Positions 1-5,694 of a DNA stretch of 5,694 nt are shown here, piece after piece. The stretch covers positions 1-5,694 of the forward strand of contig JALHNW010000136.1 in the NCBI GenBank assembly GCA_022843345.1, in the 5' to 3' direction. A program made the translations under genes and the position numbers. How positions within the stretch are numbered: position 1 is the first letter of the stretch; the number at the start of each line of letters is the position of its first letter. Source of the stretch: Rubritepida sp. GTDB taxonomy: Bacteria; Pseudomonadota; Alphaproteobacteria; Acetobacterales; Acetobacteraceae. The notes beneath the pieces are model-generated. The model was not told the DNA's origin and ran no database searches. It was given only the letters and a program-made list of their open reading frames with translations.

Positions 1-1264
1 CGGCGGCATCCCGCTGGGCATCAAGGACATCTTCTGCACCGAGGGCGTGCGGACCACGGCGGGGTCGCGCATCCTCGGCAACTTCGTGCCGCCCTATGAG
101 AGCACGGTGACGGCGAAGCTCCTGGCCGCGGGCGCCGTGTCGCTCGGCAAGCTGAACCTGGACGAGTTCGCCATGGGCTCGACCAACGCCAACTCGGTGC
201 ACGGCCCCTGCATCAACCCCTGGTCGCCCGAGGGGCGCGACCTGGTGCCCGGCGGCTCCTCCGGCGGCTCGGCGGCGGCGGTGGCTGCGCGCATCGCGCT
301 GGGCGCGACGGCCACCGACACCGGCGGCTCCATCCGCCAGCCCGCGGCCTTCTGCGGCGTGGCCGGCATCAAGCCGACCTATGGGCGCTGCTCGCGCTGG
401 GGCATCGTCGCCTATGCTTCCTCGCTCGACCAGGCGGGGCCGATGGCGCGCACGGTGGAGGATTGCGCCATCCTGCTGCGCGAGATGGCGGGCCACGACC
501 CGAAGGATTCCACCAGCGCCGACCTCGCCGTGCCCGATTTCGCCGCCGCCTGCGGGCGTTCGGTGAAGGGGCTGCGGATCGGCGTGCCGGCGGAATACCG
601 GCCCGAGGGCCTGGCCACCGAGATCGCCGCGGTGTGGGACCGCGGGCTGGACTGGCTGCGCGACGCGGGGGCCGAGATCGTGCCCATCTCCCTGCCGCAC
701 ACCCGGCACGCCTTGGCCACCTACTACATCGTGGCGCCCGCCGAGGCGTCCTCCAACCTCGCGCGCTACGACGGCGTGCGCTTCGGGCTGCGCGAGGTGC
801 ACCAGGGCGGCAACCTCGCCGACCTCTACGAGGAAAGCCGCGCCGCCGGCTTCGGCGCGGAGGTGCAGCGGCGCATCCTGGTGGGCACCTACGTGCTCAG
901 CGCCGGCTACTACGACGCCTACTACCTCCAGGCGCAGAAGCTGCGCGCGCTGATCCGCCGCGACTTCGACGAGGCCTGGGCGCAGTGCGACGCCATCCTG
1001 GCCCCCGCCACGCCGACGGCCGCCTTCTCGCTGGCCGAGCAGCCGACGGACCCGGTGGCGATGTACCTGATGGACGTGTTCACCGTGACGGCGAACCTGG
1101 CCGGCATCCCCGGCCTCGCCCTGCCGGCGGGTCTGTCGAAGGAAGGGCTGCCGCTGGGCCTGCAGCTGCTGGGCCGGCCTTTCGAGGAGGAGACGCTCTT
1201 CGCGCTGGGCTCGGCCATGGAGCGCGCGGCGCAGTTCACCCACAAGCCGGGGATCGCGGCATGA
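1..1264 (+). CDS. gatA: Glu-tRNA(Gln)/Asp-tRNA(Asn) amidotransferase subunit A (5'-truncated by window)
   Basis: Amidase subunit of the GatCAB complex. It releases ammonia from glutamine (or asparagine), and the ammonia is passed to GatB to amidate mischarged Glu-tRNA(Gln) or Asp-tRNA(Asn) in the cytoplasm. The reading frame is open from base 2, so the start lies upstream. About 420 residues are visible; from the usual length near 490, roughly 70 are missing. The amidase-signature triad is present: the lysine in [10 protein letters not shown] (codon 23-25), the cis-serine in the glycine/serine motif [13 protein letters not shown] (251 onward), and the nucleophile serine in [10 protein letters not shown] (codon 329-331). 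The motifs [13 protein letters not shown] and [13 protein letters not shown] follow, as expected for GatA rather than a generic amidase. The stop codon overlaps the gatB start (ATGA at 1261-1264), which also supports GatA. gatC, commonly just upstream, would be outside the window. Confidence 0.97.
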   Translation, partial: GGIPLGIKDIFCTEGVRTTAGSRILGNFVPPYESTVTAKLLAAGAVSLGKLNLDEFAMGSTNANSVHGPCINPWSPEGRDLVPGGSSGGSAAAVAARIALGATATDTGGSIRQPAAFCGVAGIKPTYGRCSRWGIVAYASSLDQAGPMARTVEDCAILLREMAGHDPKDSTSADLAVPDFAAACGRSVKGLRIGVPAEYRPEGLATEIAAVWDRGLDWLRDAGAEIVPISLPHTRHALATYYIVAPAEASSNLARYDGVRFGLREVHQGGNLADLYEESRAAGFGAEVQRRILVGTYVLSAGYYDAYYLQAQKLRALIRRDFDEAWAQCDAILAPATPTAAFSLAEQPTDPVAMYLMDVFTVTANLAGIPGLALPAGLSKEGLPLGLQLLGRPFEEETLFALGSAMERAAQFTHKPGIAA

Positions 1265-2700
1265 CCTACACCATCGGGGATTGGGAGCTGGTGATCGGGC
1301 TGGAGGTCCATGCCCAGGTCACGTCGAACGCCAAGCTGTTCAGCGGCGCCGCCACCGCCTTCGGCGCCGCGCCCAACAGCCAGGTCAGCTTCGTGGATGC
1401 GGGGATGCCGGGCATGCTGCCGGTGATCAACGGCGAATGCGTGGCCCAGGCCGTGCGCACCGGGCTGGGCCTGAACGCCGAGATCCACCTGTGGTCGCGC
1501 TTCGACCGCAAGAACTACTTCTACGCCGACCTGCCGCAGGGCTACCAGATCAGCCAGTTCGCCCACCCCATCGTGGGCAAGGGCGCGGTCGAGGTGAAGC
1601 TGGAGGATGGCAGCACCAAGACCATCGGCATCACCCGCCTGCACCTGGAGCAGGATGCCGGCAAGTCGCTGCACGACCAGCACCCGTCCAAGTCCTTCAT
1701 CGACCTCAACCGCTCCGGCGTCGCGCTCATGGAGATCGTTTCCGAGCCCGACATGCGAAGCCCGGAGGAGGCCGGCGCCTACCTCACCAAGCTGCGCCAG
1801 ATCATGCGCTACCTCGGCACCTGCGACGGCAACATGGACGAGGGCTCCATGCGCGCCGACGTGAACGTGTCCGTCCGCAAGGCCGGCGAGGGGTTCCGCA
1901 CGCGCTGCGAGGTGAAGAACGTCAACTCCATCCGCTTCGTCATGCAGGCGGTGGAGGCCGAGGCGCGCCGCCAGATCGAGGTGTGGGAATCGGGCGGCAC
2001 GGTGGAGCAGGAGACGCGCCTGTTCGACACGCAGCGCGGCGTCACCCGCTCCATGCGCTCCAAGGAGGACGCGCATGACTACCGCTACTTCCCCGACCCC
2101 GACCTGCCGCCGCTGGTGCTGGACGCAGCCTGGGTCGAATCGCTGCGCGCCGCCCTGCCGGAGCTGCCCGACGCCCGCCGCGCCCGCTACGTCGCCATGG
2201 GCCTTTCGCCCTACGACGCGCATGTGCTGACGCTGGAGAAGGACACCGCGCTGTTCTTCGAGGAGGTGGCCCAGGGCCGCGACGCCAAGATGGCGGCGAA
2301 CTGGGTGACGGGCGACTATTTCGCCGGCCTGAACCGCCTGAAGCGCGAGGTGGCGGACAGCCCGGTGAGCGCCCGCAACCTCGGCCGCCTGCTGGACCTG
2401 ATCGCGGATGGCACCATCACCGGCACCATCGCCAAGCAGGTCTTCGAGATCATGCTGGAGGCGGACGAGGACCCCGCCGCCATCGTGGAGGCGCGCGGCC
2501 TGAAGCAGGTGCGCGACACCGGCGCCATCGAGGCGGCGGCGGAGGCCGTGATGGCGGCGCATGCCGACAAGCTGGCCGAGTACCGCGCGGGCAAGGAGAA
2601 GCTGTTCGGCTTCTTCGTCGGCCAGGTGATGAAGGCCATGGCCGGCAAGGGCAACCCGGCGATGGTGAACGAGGTGCTGAAGGCGAAGCTGGGCGGATGA
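1261..2700 (+). CDS. gatB: Glu-tRNA(Gln)/Asp-tRNA(Asn) amidotransferase subunit B
   Basis: Subunit of GatCAB that binds the mischarged tRNA, activates the glutamyl or aspartyl group with ATP and transfers ammonia from GatA. The product is 479 residues, normal for the family. Visible landmarks are GLEVHAQV (residues 13-20) and HLEQDAGK (128-135), both in the kinase-like catalytic cradle; [13 protein letters not shown] (148-160), the GatB signature; [16 protein letters not shown] (190-205); [11 protein letters not shown] (216-226); and [14 protein letters not shown] (272-285). The C-terminal helical and YqeY-like tRNA-binding region runs from about residue 330 and ends with the typical [11 protein letters not shown]. 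The ATG at 1261 is chosen because it overlaps the gatA stop (ATGA) and gives the family-typical N-terminus. A weak GGGGA lies at 1249-1253. The overlap suggests translational coupling that balances the two subunits. An open frame extends upstream of 1261, but that stretch is an out-of-frame reading of gatA. Confidence 0.98.
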   Translation: MTYTIGDWELVIGLEVHAQVTSNAKLFSGAATAFGAAPNSQVSFVDAGMPGMLPVINGECVAQAVRTGLGLNAEIHLWSRFDRKNYFYADLPQGYQISQFAHPIVGKGAVEVKLEDGSTKTIGITRLHLEQDAGKSLHDQHPSKSFIDLNRSGVALMEIVSEPDMRSPEEAGAYLTKLRQIMRYLGTCDGNMDEGSMRADVNVSVRKAGEGFRTRCEVKNVNSIRFVMQAVEAEARRQIEVWESGGTVEQETRLFDTQRGVTRSMRSKEDAHDYRYFPDPDLPPLVLDAAWVESLRAALPELPDARRARYVAMGLSPYDAHVLTLEKDTALFFEEVAQGRDAKMAANWVTGDYFAGLNRLKREVADSPVSARNLGRLLDLIADGTITGTIAKQVFEIMLEADEDPAAIVEARGLKQVRDTGAIEAAAEAVMAAHADKLAEYRAGKEKLFGFFVGQVMKAMAGKGNPAMVNEVLKAKLGG

Positions 2701-2713
2701 GCCGGTGACCTCC

Positions 2714-3679
2714 ATGCCGGCATGGACCTGCCGCCGCTATGGCGCACCGGACGTGCTGGCGCTGGAGGATGTCCCGGTTCCCGCGATGCGGCCCGGCTGG
2801 GTGCTGGTCCGCGTCAGGGCCACCACCGTCTCGTCATGCGATTCGCGCATCCGCGCGCTGCGCCTGCCGTCCGGGATGGGGCTGCTGGGCCGGCTGGCGC
2901 TCGGCTGGAACGGCCCGCGCCGGCCGGTCCTGGGCGCTGAGGCCGCGGGCACCGTCGCGGCGGTCGGCGCGGGCGTCACCGCCTGGCGGGTGGGCGACGA
3001 GGTGGTGGCCTTTCCCGACATGCGGATGGGCGCCCACGCCGCCTTCCTGGCGATGCCGGCGGATGGGCTGCTCATCCCCCGCCCCGCCGGCCTGTCGCTG
3101 GGGGAGGCGGCCAGCCTGTGCTTCGGCGGCATGACGGCGCTGGATTTCCTGCGCCGCGCGGCATTGGCGCCCGGCGAGCGGCTGCTGGTCATCGGCGCCT
3201 GCGGCACGGTGGGCAGCGCGCTGGTGCAATTGGGCCGCCACCGCGGCGCACGGGTGACGGCGGTGGCCAGCGGCGAGGGCGTGGCCTGCGCGGCCGCGCT
3301 GGGCGCGGAGCGCGTGCTGGACCGCCACCGGGAGGATTTCCGCCGCCTGGGCGAGCGATGGGACGTGATCGCCGACACGGCGGGCGCCACCGGCTTCCGC
3401 GAGTGCCTGCCGCTGCTGGGGGAGGGGGGCCGCTACCTCGCCATCGCCGGCGGGCTGGGCGACATGCTGGCGAGGAACCGCGGGAACCGGCGCAGCATCG
3501 CCGGCCCCGTGCGCAGCCGGCTGGCGGACCTCCAGGAGCTGGGCCGGCTGGCGGAGGCCGGCGCGTTCCGGCCGCTGGTGGACGGCGTGCACGCCTTCGC
3601 GGACATGCCCGCCGCCCATGCCCGCACGGATGGCGGGCGCAAGCGCGGCTCGGCCGTGGTCATCCTCCCCGCGGCGTAG
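2714..3679 (+). CDS. Zinc-free MDR-family NAD(P)-dependent oxidoreductase (quinone oxidoreductase-like)
   Basis: A 321-residue medium-chain dehydrogenase/reductase. The N-terminal GroES-like domain starts with the typical CRRYGAPDVLALEDVPVP. It is followed by LGAEAAGTVAAVGAGV (73-88) and VGDEVVAFP. The Rossmann domain carries the nucleotide-binding loop IGACGTVGSALVQLG (from residue 160) and later DVIADTAG and GGRYLAIAGG. The GHE motif that helps hold catalytic zinc in alcohol dehydrogenases reads GAE (74-76), and no structural-zinc cysteine cluster is visible. This points to the zinc-independent quinone-oxidoreductase branch; the substrate cannot be told. The ATG at 2714 puts Met the usual distance before the YG motif, with GGTGA at 2704-2708 as ribosome-binding site. 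An in-frame GTG at 2705, with GCGGA at 2693-2697, would add three residues. It lies 13 bases after gatB on the same strand and may be read through from it, though a functional link is unlikely. The stop codon lies in the loop of a hairpin. Confidence 0.88.
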   Translation: MPAWTCRRYGAPDVLALEDVPVPAMRPGWVLVRVRATTVSSCDSRIRALRLPSGMGLLGRLALGWNGPRRPVLGAEAAGTVAAVGAGVTAWRVGDEVVAFPDMRMGAHAAFLAMPADGLLIPRPAGLSLGEAASLCFGGMTALDFLRRAALAPGERLLVIGACGTVGSALVQLGRHRGARVTAVASGEGVACAAALGAERVLDRHREDFRRLGERWDVIADTAGATGFRECLPLLGEGGRYLAIAGGLGDMLARNRGNRRSIAGPVRSRLADLQELGRLAEAGAFRPLVDGVHAFADMPAAHARTDGGRKRGSAVVILPAA

Positions 3680-3694
3680 CGCGCCGCGGGGAGG
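3664..3694. terminator. Bidirectional hairpin between convergent genes
   Basis: A perfect 13-bp inverted repeat, CCTCCCCGCGGCG at 3664-3676 and its complement at 3682-3694, encloses a 5-base loop (3677-3681). It overlaps the last codons and TAG of the MDR gene and ends 6 bases before the stop of the convergent minus-strand gene. Its position and strength suggest transcription termination for both sides. Neither strand has a T-tract after the stem, so it is not a canonical intrinsic terminator; it may act with Rho or stabilise the 3' ends. Confidence 0.6.
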
Positions 3695-3700
3695 GAAGGG

Positions 3701-3958
3701 TCAGCCCTTCACCGGGCCGGTGTCCTCGTCATCCTCGTCCATCTCGTCCATCTCGTCCTCCTCCATCTCCTCGTCCTCCTCGTCGTCGCCGTCGAGGATG
3801 AGGGCGCCGCGCACGGTGGCCAGGCAGGCGGAGTAGGTCTCGAGGATCCAGCCGCGGTCCACTTCCGCGTCCTCGTCCTTGTCCATGATGATCTTCAGCA
3901 GGGCCAGCGCGACGGCTTCCTCGCTGTCGCCCTCGATATCGATCTTGATGTCGGCCAT
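3701..3958 (-). CDS. Hypothetical 85-residue protein with acidic tripeptide-repeat tail
   Basis: I do not recognise a family. The protein starts MADIKIDIEGDSEEAVALAL, continues with a compact, probably helical segment (LLKIIMDKDED, then DRGWILETYSACLATVRG, residues 36-51), and ends in a low-complexity acidic tail. Residues 58-78 are seven consecutive tripeptides: DDE, EDE, EME, EDE, MDE, MDE, DDE. The closing residues are DTGPVKG. No signal peptide or membrane segment is seen, so it should be a soluble, very acidic cytoplasmic protein. The start at 3958 has a good ribosome-binding site (AAAGGA, 3965-3970) with a 6-base spacer. That site overlaps the stop of the upstream TM2 gene, so the two genes are probably one transcript and translationally coupled. 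The same frame stays open upstream to about 4300, but that stretch lies antiparallel to nothing known and out of frame over the TM2 gene, so it is not counted as coding. Acidic tails can bind cations, basic proteins or mimic nucleic acid; any such role here is guesswork. Confidence 0.8.
   Translation of the reverse strand: MADIKIDIEGDSEEAVALALLKIIMDKDEDAEVDRGWILETYSACLATVRGALILDGDDEEDEEMEEDEMDEMDEDDEDTGPVKG
3725..3787. repeat. 9-bp tandem repeat within coding sequence (7 units)
   Basis: Seven head-to-tail 9-base units, read on the + strand as variants of CTCGTCCAT: CTCGTCATC, CTCGTCCAT twice, CTCGTCCTC, CTCCATCTC, CTCGTCCTC and CTCGTCGTC. On the minus strand each unit encodes one acidic tripeptide of the 85-residue protein, so unit gain or loss would keep the frame. 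Two neighbouring units (3734-3742 and 3743-3751) are identical; the others differ by one to a few bases. Confidence 0.85.
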
Positions 3959-3969
3959 GTCGCGTCCTT

Positions 3970-4272
3970 TCAACGGCGCAGGGATTGGATGAGGCGATCG
4001 TCCGCGCTGCGGGCGATGCCCGGGATCAGCAACGCGTCGAGCAGCCACCAGATGAGGATGAAGACGAAGATCGGCCAGCCGATGAGCACCGGCATCAGGA
4101 TCCACGACAGGCCGAAGATGGCCAGCATGGCCAGCCCCGACCCCCAGCGCCCGAGATACATGCGGTGCACCCCGCCATACCCCAGGAAGAACCAGATCAC
4201 GTAGGCGAGCAGCACCGACTTGCGGCCGGATTCGAACCGCATGCGGGCGATGGCGTCGTCGGACGGGGGCAT
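3970..4272 (-). CDS. TM2-domain small membrane protein
   Basis: A 100-residue integral membrane protein. After a short polar, charged N-terminus (residues 1-18) comes a hydrophobic segment (about 19-33). It leads into the TM2-domain signature FFLGYGGVHRMYLGRWGSG (28-46), which resembles the family pattern of a glycine-rich turn followed by an H-R-x-Y-L-G motif. Further hydrophobic stretches follow at about 47-64 and 65-78, ending in WWLLDALLIPG (75-85). This contains the aspartate common at the end of TM2 domains. The basic tail is IARSADDRLIQSLRR. The function of bacterial TM2 proteins is generally unknown. The start at 4272 is supported by GGAAGG (complement of 4278-4283) with a 5-base spacer. 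It is the first gene of a likely two-gene minus-strand unit with the acidic-tail gene 11 bases downstream, and is divergent from the glutathione-transferase gene. Confidence 0.85.
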   Translation of the reverse strand: MPPSDDAIARMRFESGRKSVLLAYVIWFFLGYGGVHRMYLGRWGSGLAMLAIFGLSWILMPVLIGWPIFVFILIWWLLDALLIPGIARSADDRLIQSLRR

Positions 4273-4335
4273 TGGGGCCTTCCAGTGTTGCCCCTAGCAT
4301 ATGGGGAATCGCCCCCGCACAAGGAAGACGTCCCG
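4273..4335. promoter_or_regulatory. Divergent intergenic region with candidate promoter for the GST gene
   Basis: These 63 bases separate the starts of two divergent genes and must hold promoters for one or both unless transcription enters from farther away. On the + strand, TTGGGG at 4272-4277 and TAGCAT at 4295-4300 are 17 bases apart, a fair sigma-70-like match. This would start transcription near 4307 and leave the AAGGAAG ribosome-binding site (4321-4327) in a short leader. On the minus strand, TATGCT (complement of 4296-4301) could be a -10 box, but no good -35 is seen at the right distance. The two -10 candidates overlap, so the two genes might compete for polymerase. Confidence 0.35.
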
Positions 4336-4968
4336 ATGACCATCGCGCTGCATACCTGGAACACGCCCAACGGCCGCAAGATCAGCGTGGCGCTGGAGGA
4401 GATGGGCCTGCCCTACGAGGTCCATGTCGTGGACATCACCAAGGGCCAGCAGTTCGACCCCGCCTTCCTGGCCTTCGCGCCCAACAACCGCATACCCGCG
4501 ATCGTGGATCCGGACGGCCCGGGCGGCGAGCGCCTGACGGTCTTCGAGAGCGGCGCCATCCTGTATTACCTGGCCGAGAAGACCGGCCGTTTCCTGCCGC
4601 GCGACCTGCGCGCCCGCATGCCGGTGATGGAGTGGCTGATGTGGCAGATGGGCGGATTCGGCCCCATGCCCGGCCAGGTGCACCACTTCCTGATGCAGCC
4701 CGAGGGGCCGGCGCGCGACTACGGATTCGCGCGCTACCACGGCGAGACGAAGCGCCTCTACGGCGTGCTGGACCGACGCCTGGCGGGGCGGGACTTCGTG
4801 GCGACCGAGGGCGAGCCCTCCATCGCCGACTTCGCCATCATCGGCTGGGCCTGGCGGCACGAGCGGCACCAGGTTCCCTTCGACGACCTGCCCAACGTGG
4901 CGGCGTGGTACGAGCGCATGATGGCCCGCCCGGCGACCCGGCGCGGCTTCGAGGTGTCGCTGGGCTGA
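4336..4968 (+). CDS. Glutathione S-transferase, Nu-class (YfcG/YghU-like disulfide-bond oxidoreductase)
   Basis: A 210-residue cytosolic glutathione transferase. The N-terminal thioredoxin-fold domain (about 1-85) contains TPNGRKISVALEEMGLPYEV (10-29), where Thr10 and Asn12 match the Thr/Asn pair that contacts glutathione in E. coli YfcG. It also has KGQQFDPAFLAFAPNNRIPA (36-55) with the cis-proline at 54, and the glutathione-binding ESGAILYYLAEKTG (71-84). The all-helical C-terminal domain carries WQMGGFGPMPGQVHHF (103-118), PSIADFAIIGW (161-171) and a closing MARPATRRGFE. YfcG-type enzymes bind two glutathiones and reduce small disulfides rather than conjugate electrophiles; assigning that activity here is by family resemblance. 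The ATG at 4336 has a strong AAGGAAG (4321-4327) 8 bases upstream and gives the family-typical N-terminus. The frame is open farther upstream, but only antisense to the TM2 gene. Confidence 0.93.
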   Translation: MTIALHTWNTPNGRKISVALEEMGLPYEVHVVDITKGQQFDPAFLAFAPNNRIPAIVDPDGPGGERLTVFESGAILYYLAEKTGRFLPRDLRARMPVMEWLMWQMGGFGPMPGQVHHFLMQPEGPARDYGFARYHGETKRLYGVLDRRLAGRDFVATEGEPSIADFAIIGWAWRHERHQVPFDDLPNVAAWYERMMARPATRRGFEVSLG

Positions 4969-4974
4969 GGCTGT

Positions 4975-5003
4975 TTGACGCGGCGCGGCCCCGCCTGTAT
5001 GGA
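4975..5003 (+). promoter_or_regulatory. Candidate promoter of tRNA-Ser
   Basis: TTGACG at 4975-4980 is a near-consensus -35 box. It is followed after 17 bases by TATGGA at 4998-5003, a weak -10 that starts with the key TAT. Transcription would begin near 5010, about 29 bases before the mature tRNA. Strong TTGAC boxes with relaxed -10 sequences are usual for stable-RNA promoters in Alphaproteobacteria. The -35 box begins 6 bases after the GST stop codon. Confidence 0.5.
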
Positions 5004-5011
5004 GGCGGGGC
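4988..5011. terminator. 9-bp hairpin after the GST gene
   Basis: GCCCCGCCT at 4988-4996 pairs perfectly with AGGCGGGGC at 5003-5011 around a 6-base loop. It lies 19 bases beyond the GST stop, a usual place for a terminator. No T-tract follows directly; five T residues occur only at 5024-5028, 12 bases after the stem. It overlaps the spacer and -10 of the proposed tRNA promoter, so the same DNA may end one transcript and begin the next. Confidence 0.45.
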
Positions 5012-5038
5012 ATACGCCGTGTGTTTTTCCACTCCTGC

Positions 5039-5131
5039 GGAGGGGTGGCCGAGTGGCCGAAGGCGGCGGTTTGCTAAACCGTTATAGGATGTCAAGTCCT
5101 ATCGTGGGTTCGAATCCCATCCCCTCCGCCA
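5039..5131 (+). tRNA. tRNA-Ser(GCU)
   Basis: The 93 bases fold as a complete type II serine tRNA. The acceptor stem GGAGGGG (5039-5045) pairs with CCCCTCC (5121-5127), followed by discriminator G (5128) and an encoded CCA (5129-5131). The D arm has GCC/GGC. The anticodon stem is GCGGT/ACCGT with a closing G-U pair, and the loop TTGCTAA carries anticodon GCT at 5073-5075, reading AGC and AGU serine codons. The long variable arm ATAGGA (5084-5089) / TCCTAT (5097-5102) and the discriminator G are serine identity elements. The T arm is GTGGG-TTCGAAT-CCCAT (5104-5120). Confidence 0.98.
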
Positions 5132-5141
5132 GTCCTCCCTC

Positions 5142-5694
5142 CTAACGCCGCGTCGCCTCCAGCGCCGCCAGCAGCCGCCGGCGCTCCACCGGCTTGGCGA
5201 CGTGCGCGTCCATGCCCGCCTCCTGCACCGCCTGCAGGTCCTCCGGGAAGACGCTGGCGGTGACGGCGATCACCGGGGTGCGGCCCAGCGCGCCGGGCAG
5301 GGCCCGCAGGCGCCGCGTCGCCTCCAGCCCATCCATGCCCGGCATCATCACGTCCATCAGCACGGCGTCGAAGGGCTCGCCCGCCATGTCGGCCGCCTGC
5401 ACCCGCGACAGGGCCGCGGCACCCGATTCCGCCACCTCCACCACGTGGCCGGTGGTGGAGAACAGCGCGCGGATGACCGCGAGGTTGGCCGGCGAATCAT
5501 CCACCGCCGGCACCCGCAGCCGGCGCGGCGCGGCCGGCGCGGCCTCGGTGGGCAGCGCCGCCTCGACCAGGGGCAGCGTCACCACGAAGCGCGCGCCGTG
5601 CCCGCCGGGGCCCTCGCCGGCGGCGATCGTGCCGCCCATCAGCGCCACCAGCCGCGCGGAGATGGCGAGGCCCAGCCCCGTTCCCTCCGCCACG
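5142..5694 (-). CDS. Hybrid sensor histidine kinase, C-terminal part (ATPase end plus receiver domain; 5'-truncated by window)
   Basis: The frame enters from beyond the right edge; 183 residues are visible, ending at TAG 5142-5144. The first residues, AEGTGLGLAISARLVALMGG, are the G2 box and following helix of a histidine-kinase ATP-binding domain, ending with GHGARFVVTLPL. After a short Ala/Pro linker comes a full receiver domain: acidic pair DD (visible residues 65-66), phospho-acceptor Asp114 in VLMDVMMPGMDG, Thr145 in AVTAS and Lys167 in AKPV. The protein ends right after this domain with no DNA-binding output, so the receiver is the C-terminal module of a hybrid kinase. Such proteins usually relay phosphate to a separate histidine phosphotransferase, or use the receiver to control their own kinase. 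Sensor domains, the phosphorylated histidine and the N box lie outside the window, so the signal is unknown. The GTG at the right edge is an internal valine codon, not a start. Confidence 0.93.
   Translation of the reverse strand, partial: VAEGTGLGLAISARLVALMGGTIAAGEGPGGHGARFVVTLPLVEAALPTEAAPAAPRRLRVPAVDDSPANLAVIRALFSTTGHVVEVAESGAAALSRVQAADMAGEPFDAVLMDVMMPGMDGLEATRRLRALPGALGRTPVIAVTASVFPEDLQAVQEAGMDAHVAKPVERRRLLAALEATRR

Noticed and set aside
463..1260. Upstream in-frame extension of gatB
   Set aside because: This part is an Arg/Pro/Ala/Gly-rich out-of-frame reading of gatA. The family N-terminus begins exactly at the ATG at 1261.
1702..1740. GatB signature reads RSGVALME instead of the common RSGVPLLE
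   Set aside because: Alanine and methionine at these places are, as far as I recall, normal in alphaproteobacterial GatB. All other key motifs are intact, so this is not a defect.
922..2715. Long minus-strand open frame (597 codons) opposite gatA and gatB
   Set aside because: It is antisense to two certain genes, has a His/Leu/Val/Ala/Arg-rich composition with no domain, and is what high third-position GC produces in the opposite strand.
2826..2943. MDR Cys42 plus Glu76 as remnants of a catalytic zinc site
   Set aside because: The histidine of GHE is replaced by alanine, and no structural-zinc cysteines are seen. One cysteine and one glutamate are not enough to claim metal binding.
3118..3801. 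Arg/Gly/Pro-rich + strand frame over the MDR 3' end and the repeat
   Set aside because: It is a shadow frame of the MDR gene, runs through the hairpin into an opposing gene, and shows only compositionally driven residues.
3959..4300. N-terminal extension of the acidic-tail protein to about 199 residues
   Set aside because: The extension overlaps the TM2 gene in another frame. The internal ATG at 3958 has a well-placed ribosome-binding site, and the extension has no recognisable domain.
5109..5131. 3' end of tRNA-Ser as a phage or island attachment site
   Set aside because: tRNA 3' ends often serve as integration sites, but no integrase gene or second copy of this 3' segment is present in the window.

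Overview
The window is very GC-rich, with codons that strongly prefer G or C at the third position. It carries an indirect-aminoacylation gene pair (gatA-gatB) in the form typical of Alphaproteobacteria, for example a long GatB signature reading [13 protein letters not shown]. My inference is an alphaproteobacterium, possibly of the Acetobacteraceae (Roseomonas-like). That placement rests on composition and protein resemblance only. Nothing indicates phage, plasmid, insertion sequence or CRISPR; this looks like ordinary chromosome.

Layout. Positions 1-2700 hold the 3' part of gatA and a complete gatB, overlapping by ATGA, on the + strand. They encode two subunits of the tRNA-dependent amidotransferase that converts Glu-tRNA(Gln) and/or Asp-tRNA(Asn) to the correctly charged tRNA. 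Just 13 bases downstream, on the same strand, is a 321-residue zinc-free MDR (quinone-oxidoreductase-like) gene at 2714-3679. It ends inside a perfect 13-bp hairpin that separates it from a convergent two-gene minus-strand unit. That unit encodes a 100-residue TM2-domain membrane protein (3970-4272) and an unrecognised 85-residue protein (3701-3958) whose C-terminus is seven tandem acidic tripeptides. A 63-bp divergent intergenic region leads into a Nu-class (YfcG/YghU-like) glutathione transferase (4336-4968, + strand).

A tRNA-Ser(GCU) with an encoded CCA end follows at 5039-5131, preceded by a plausible promoter that overlaps a 9-bp hairpin. Ten bases beyond it, converging on the minus strand, is the 3' end of a hybrid sensor histidine kinase: the last ATPase box followed by a receiver domain. 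It runs off the right edge.

Most genes are housekeeping or common accessory families. The part least explained by known families is the small TM2/acidic-tail pair, with its 9-bp coding repeat. No striking new system is evident; the findings below are modest and scored accordingly.
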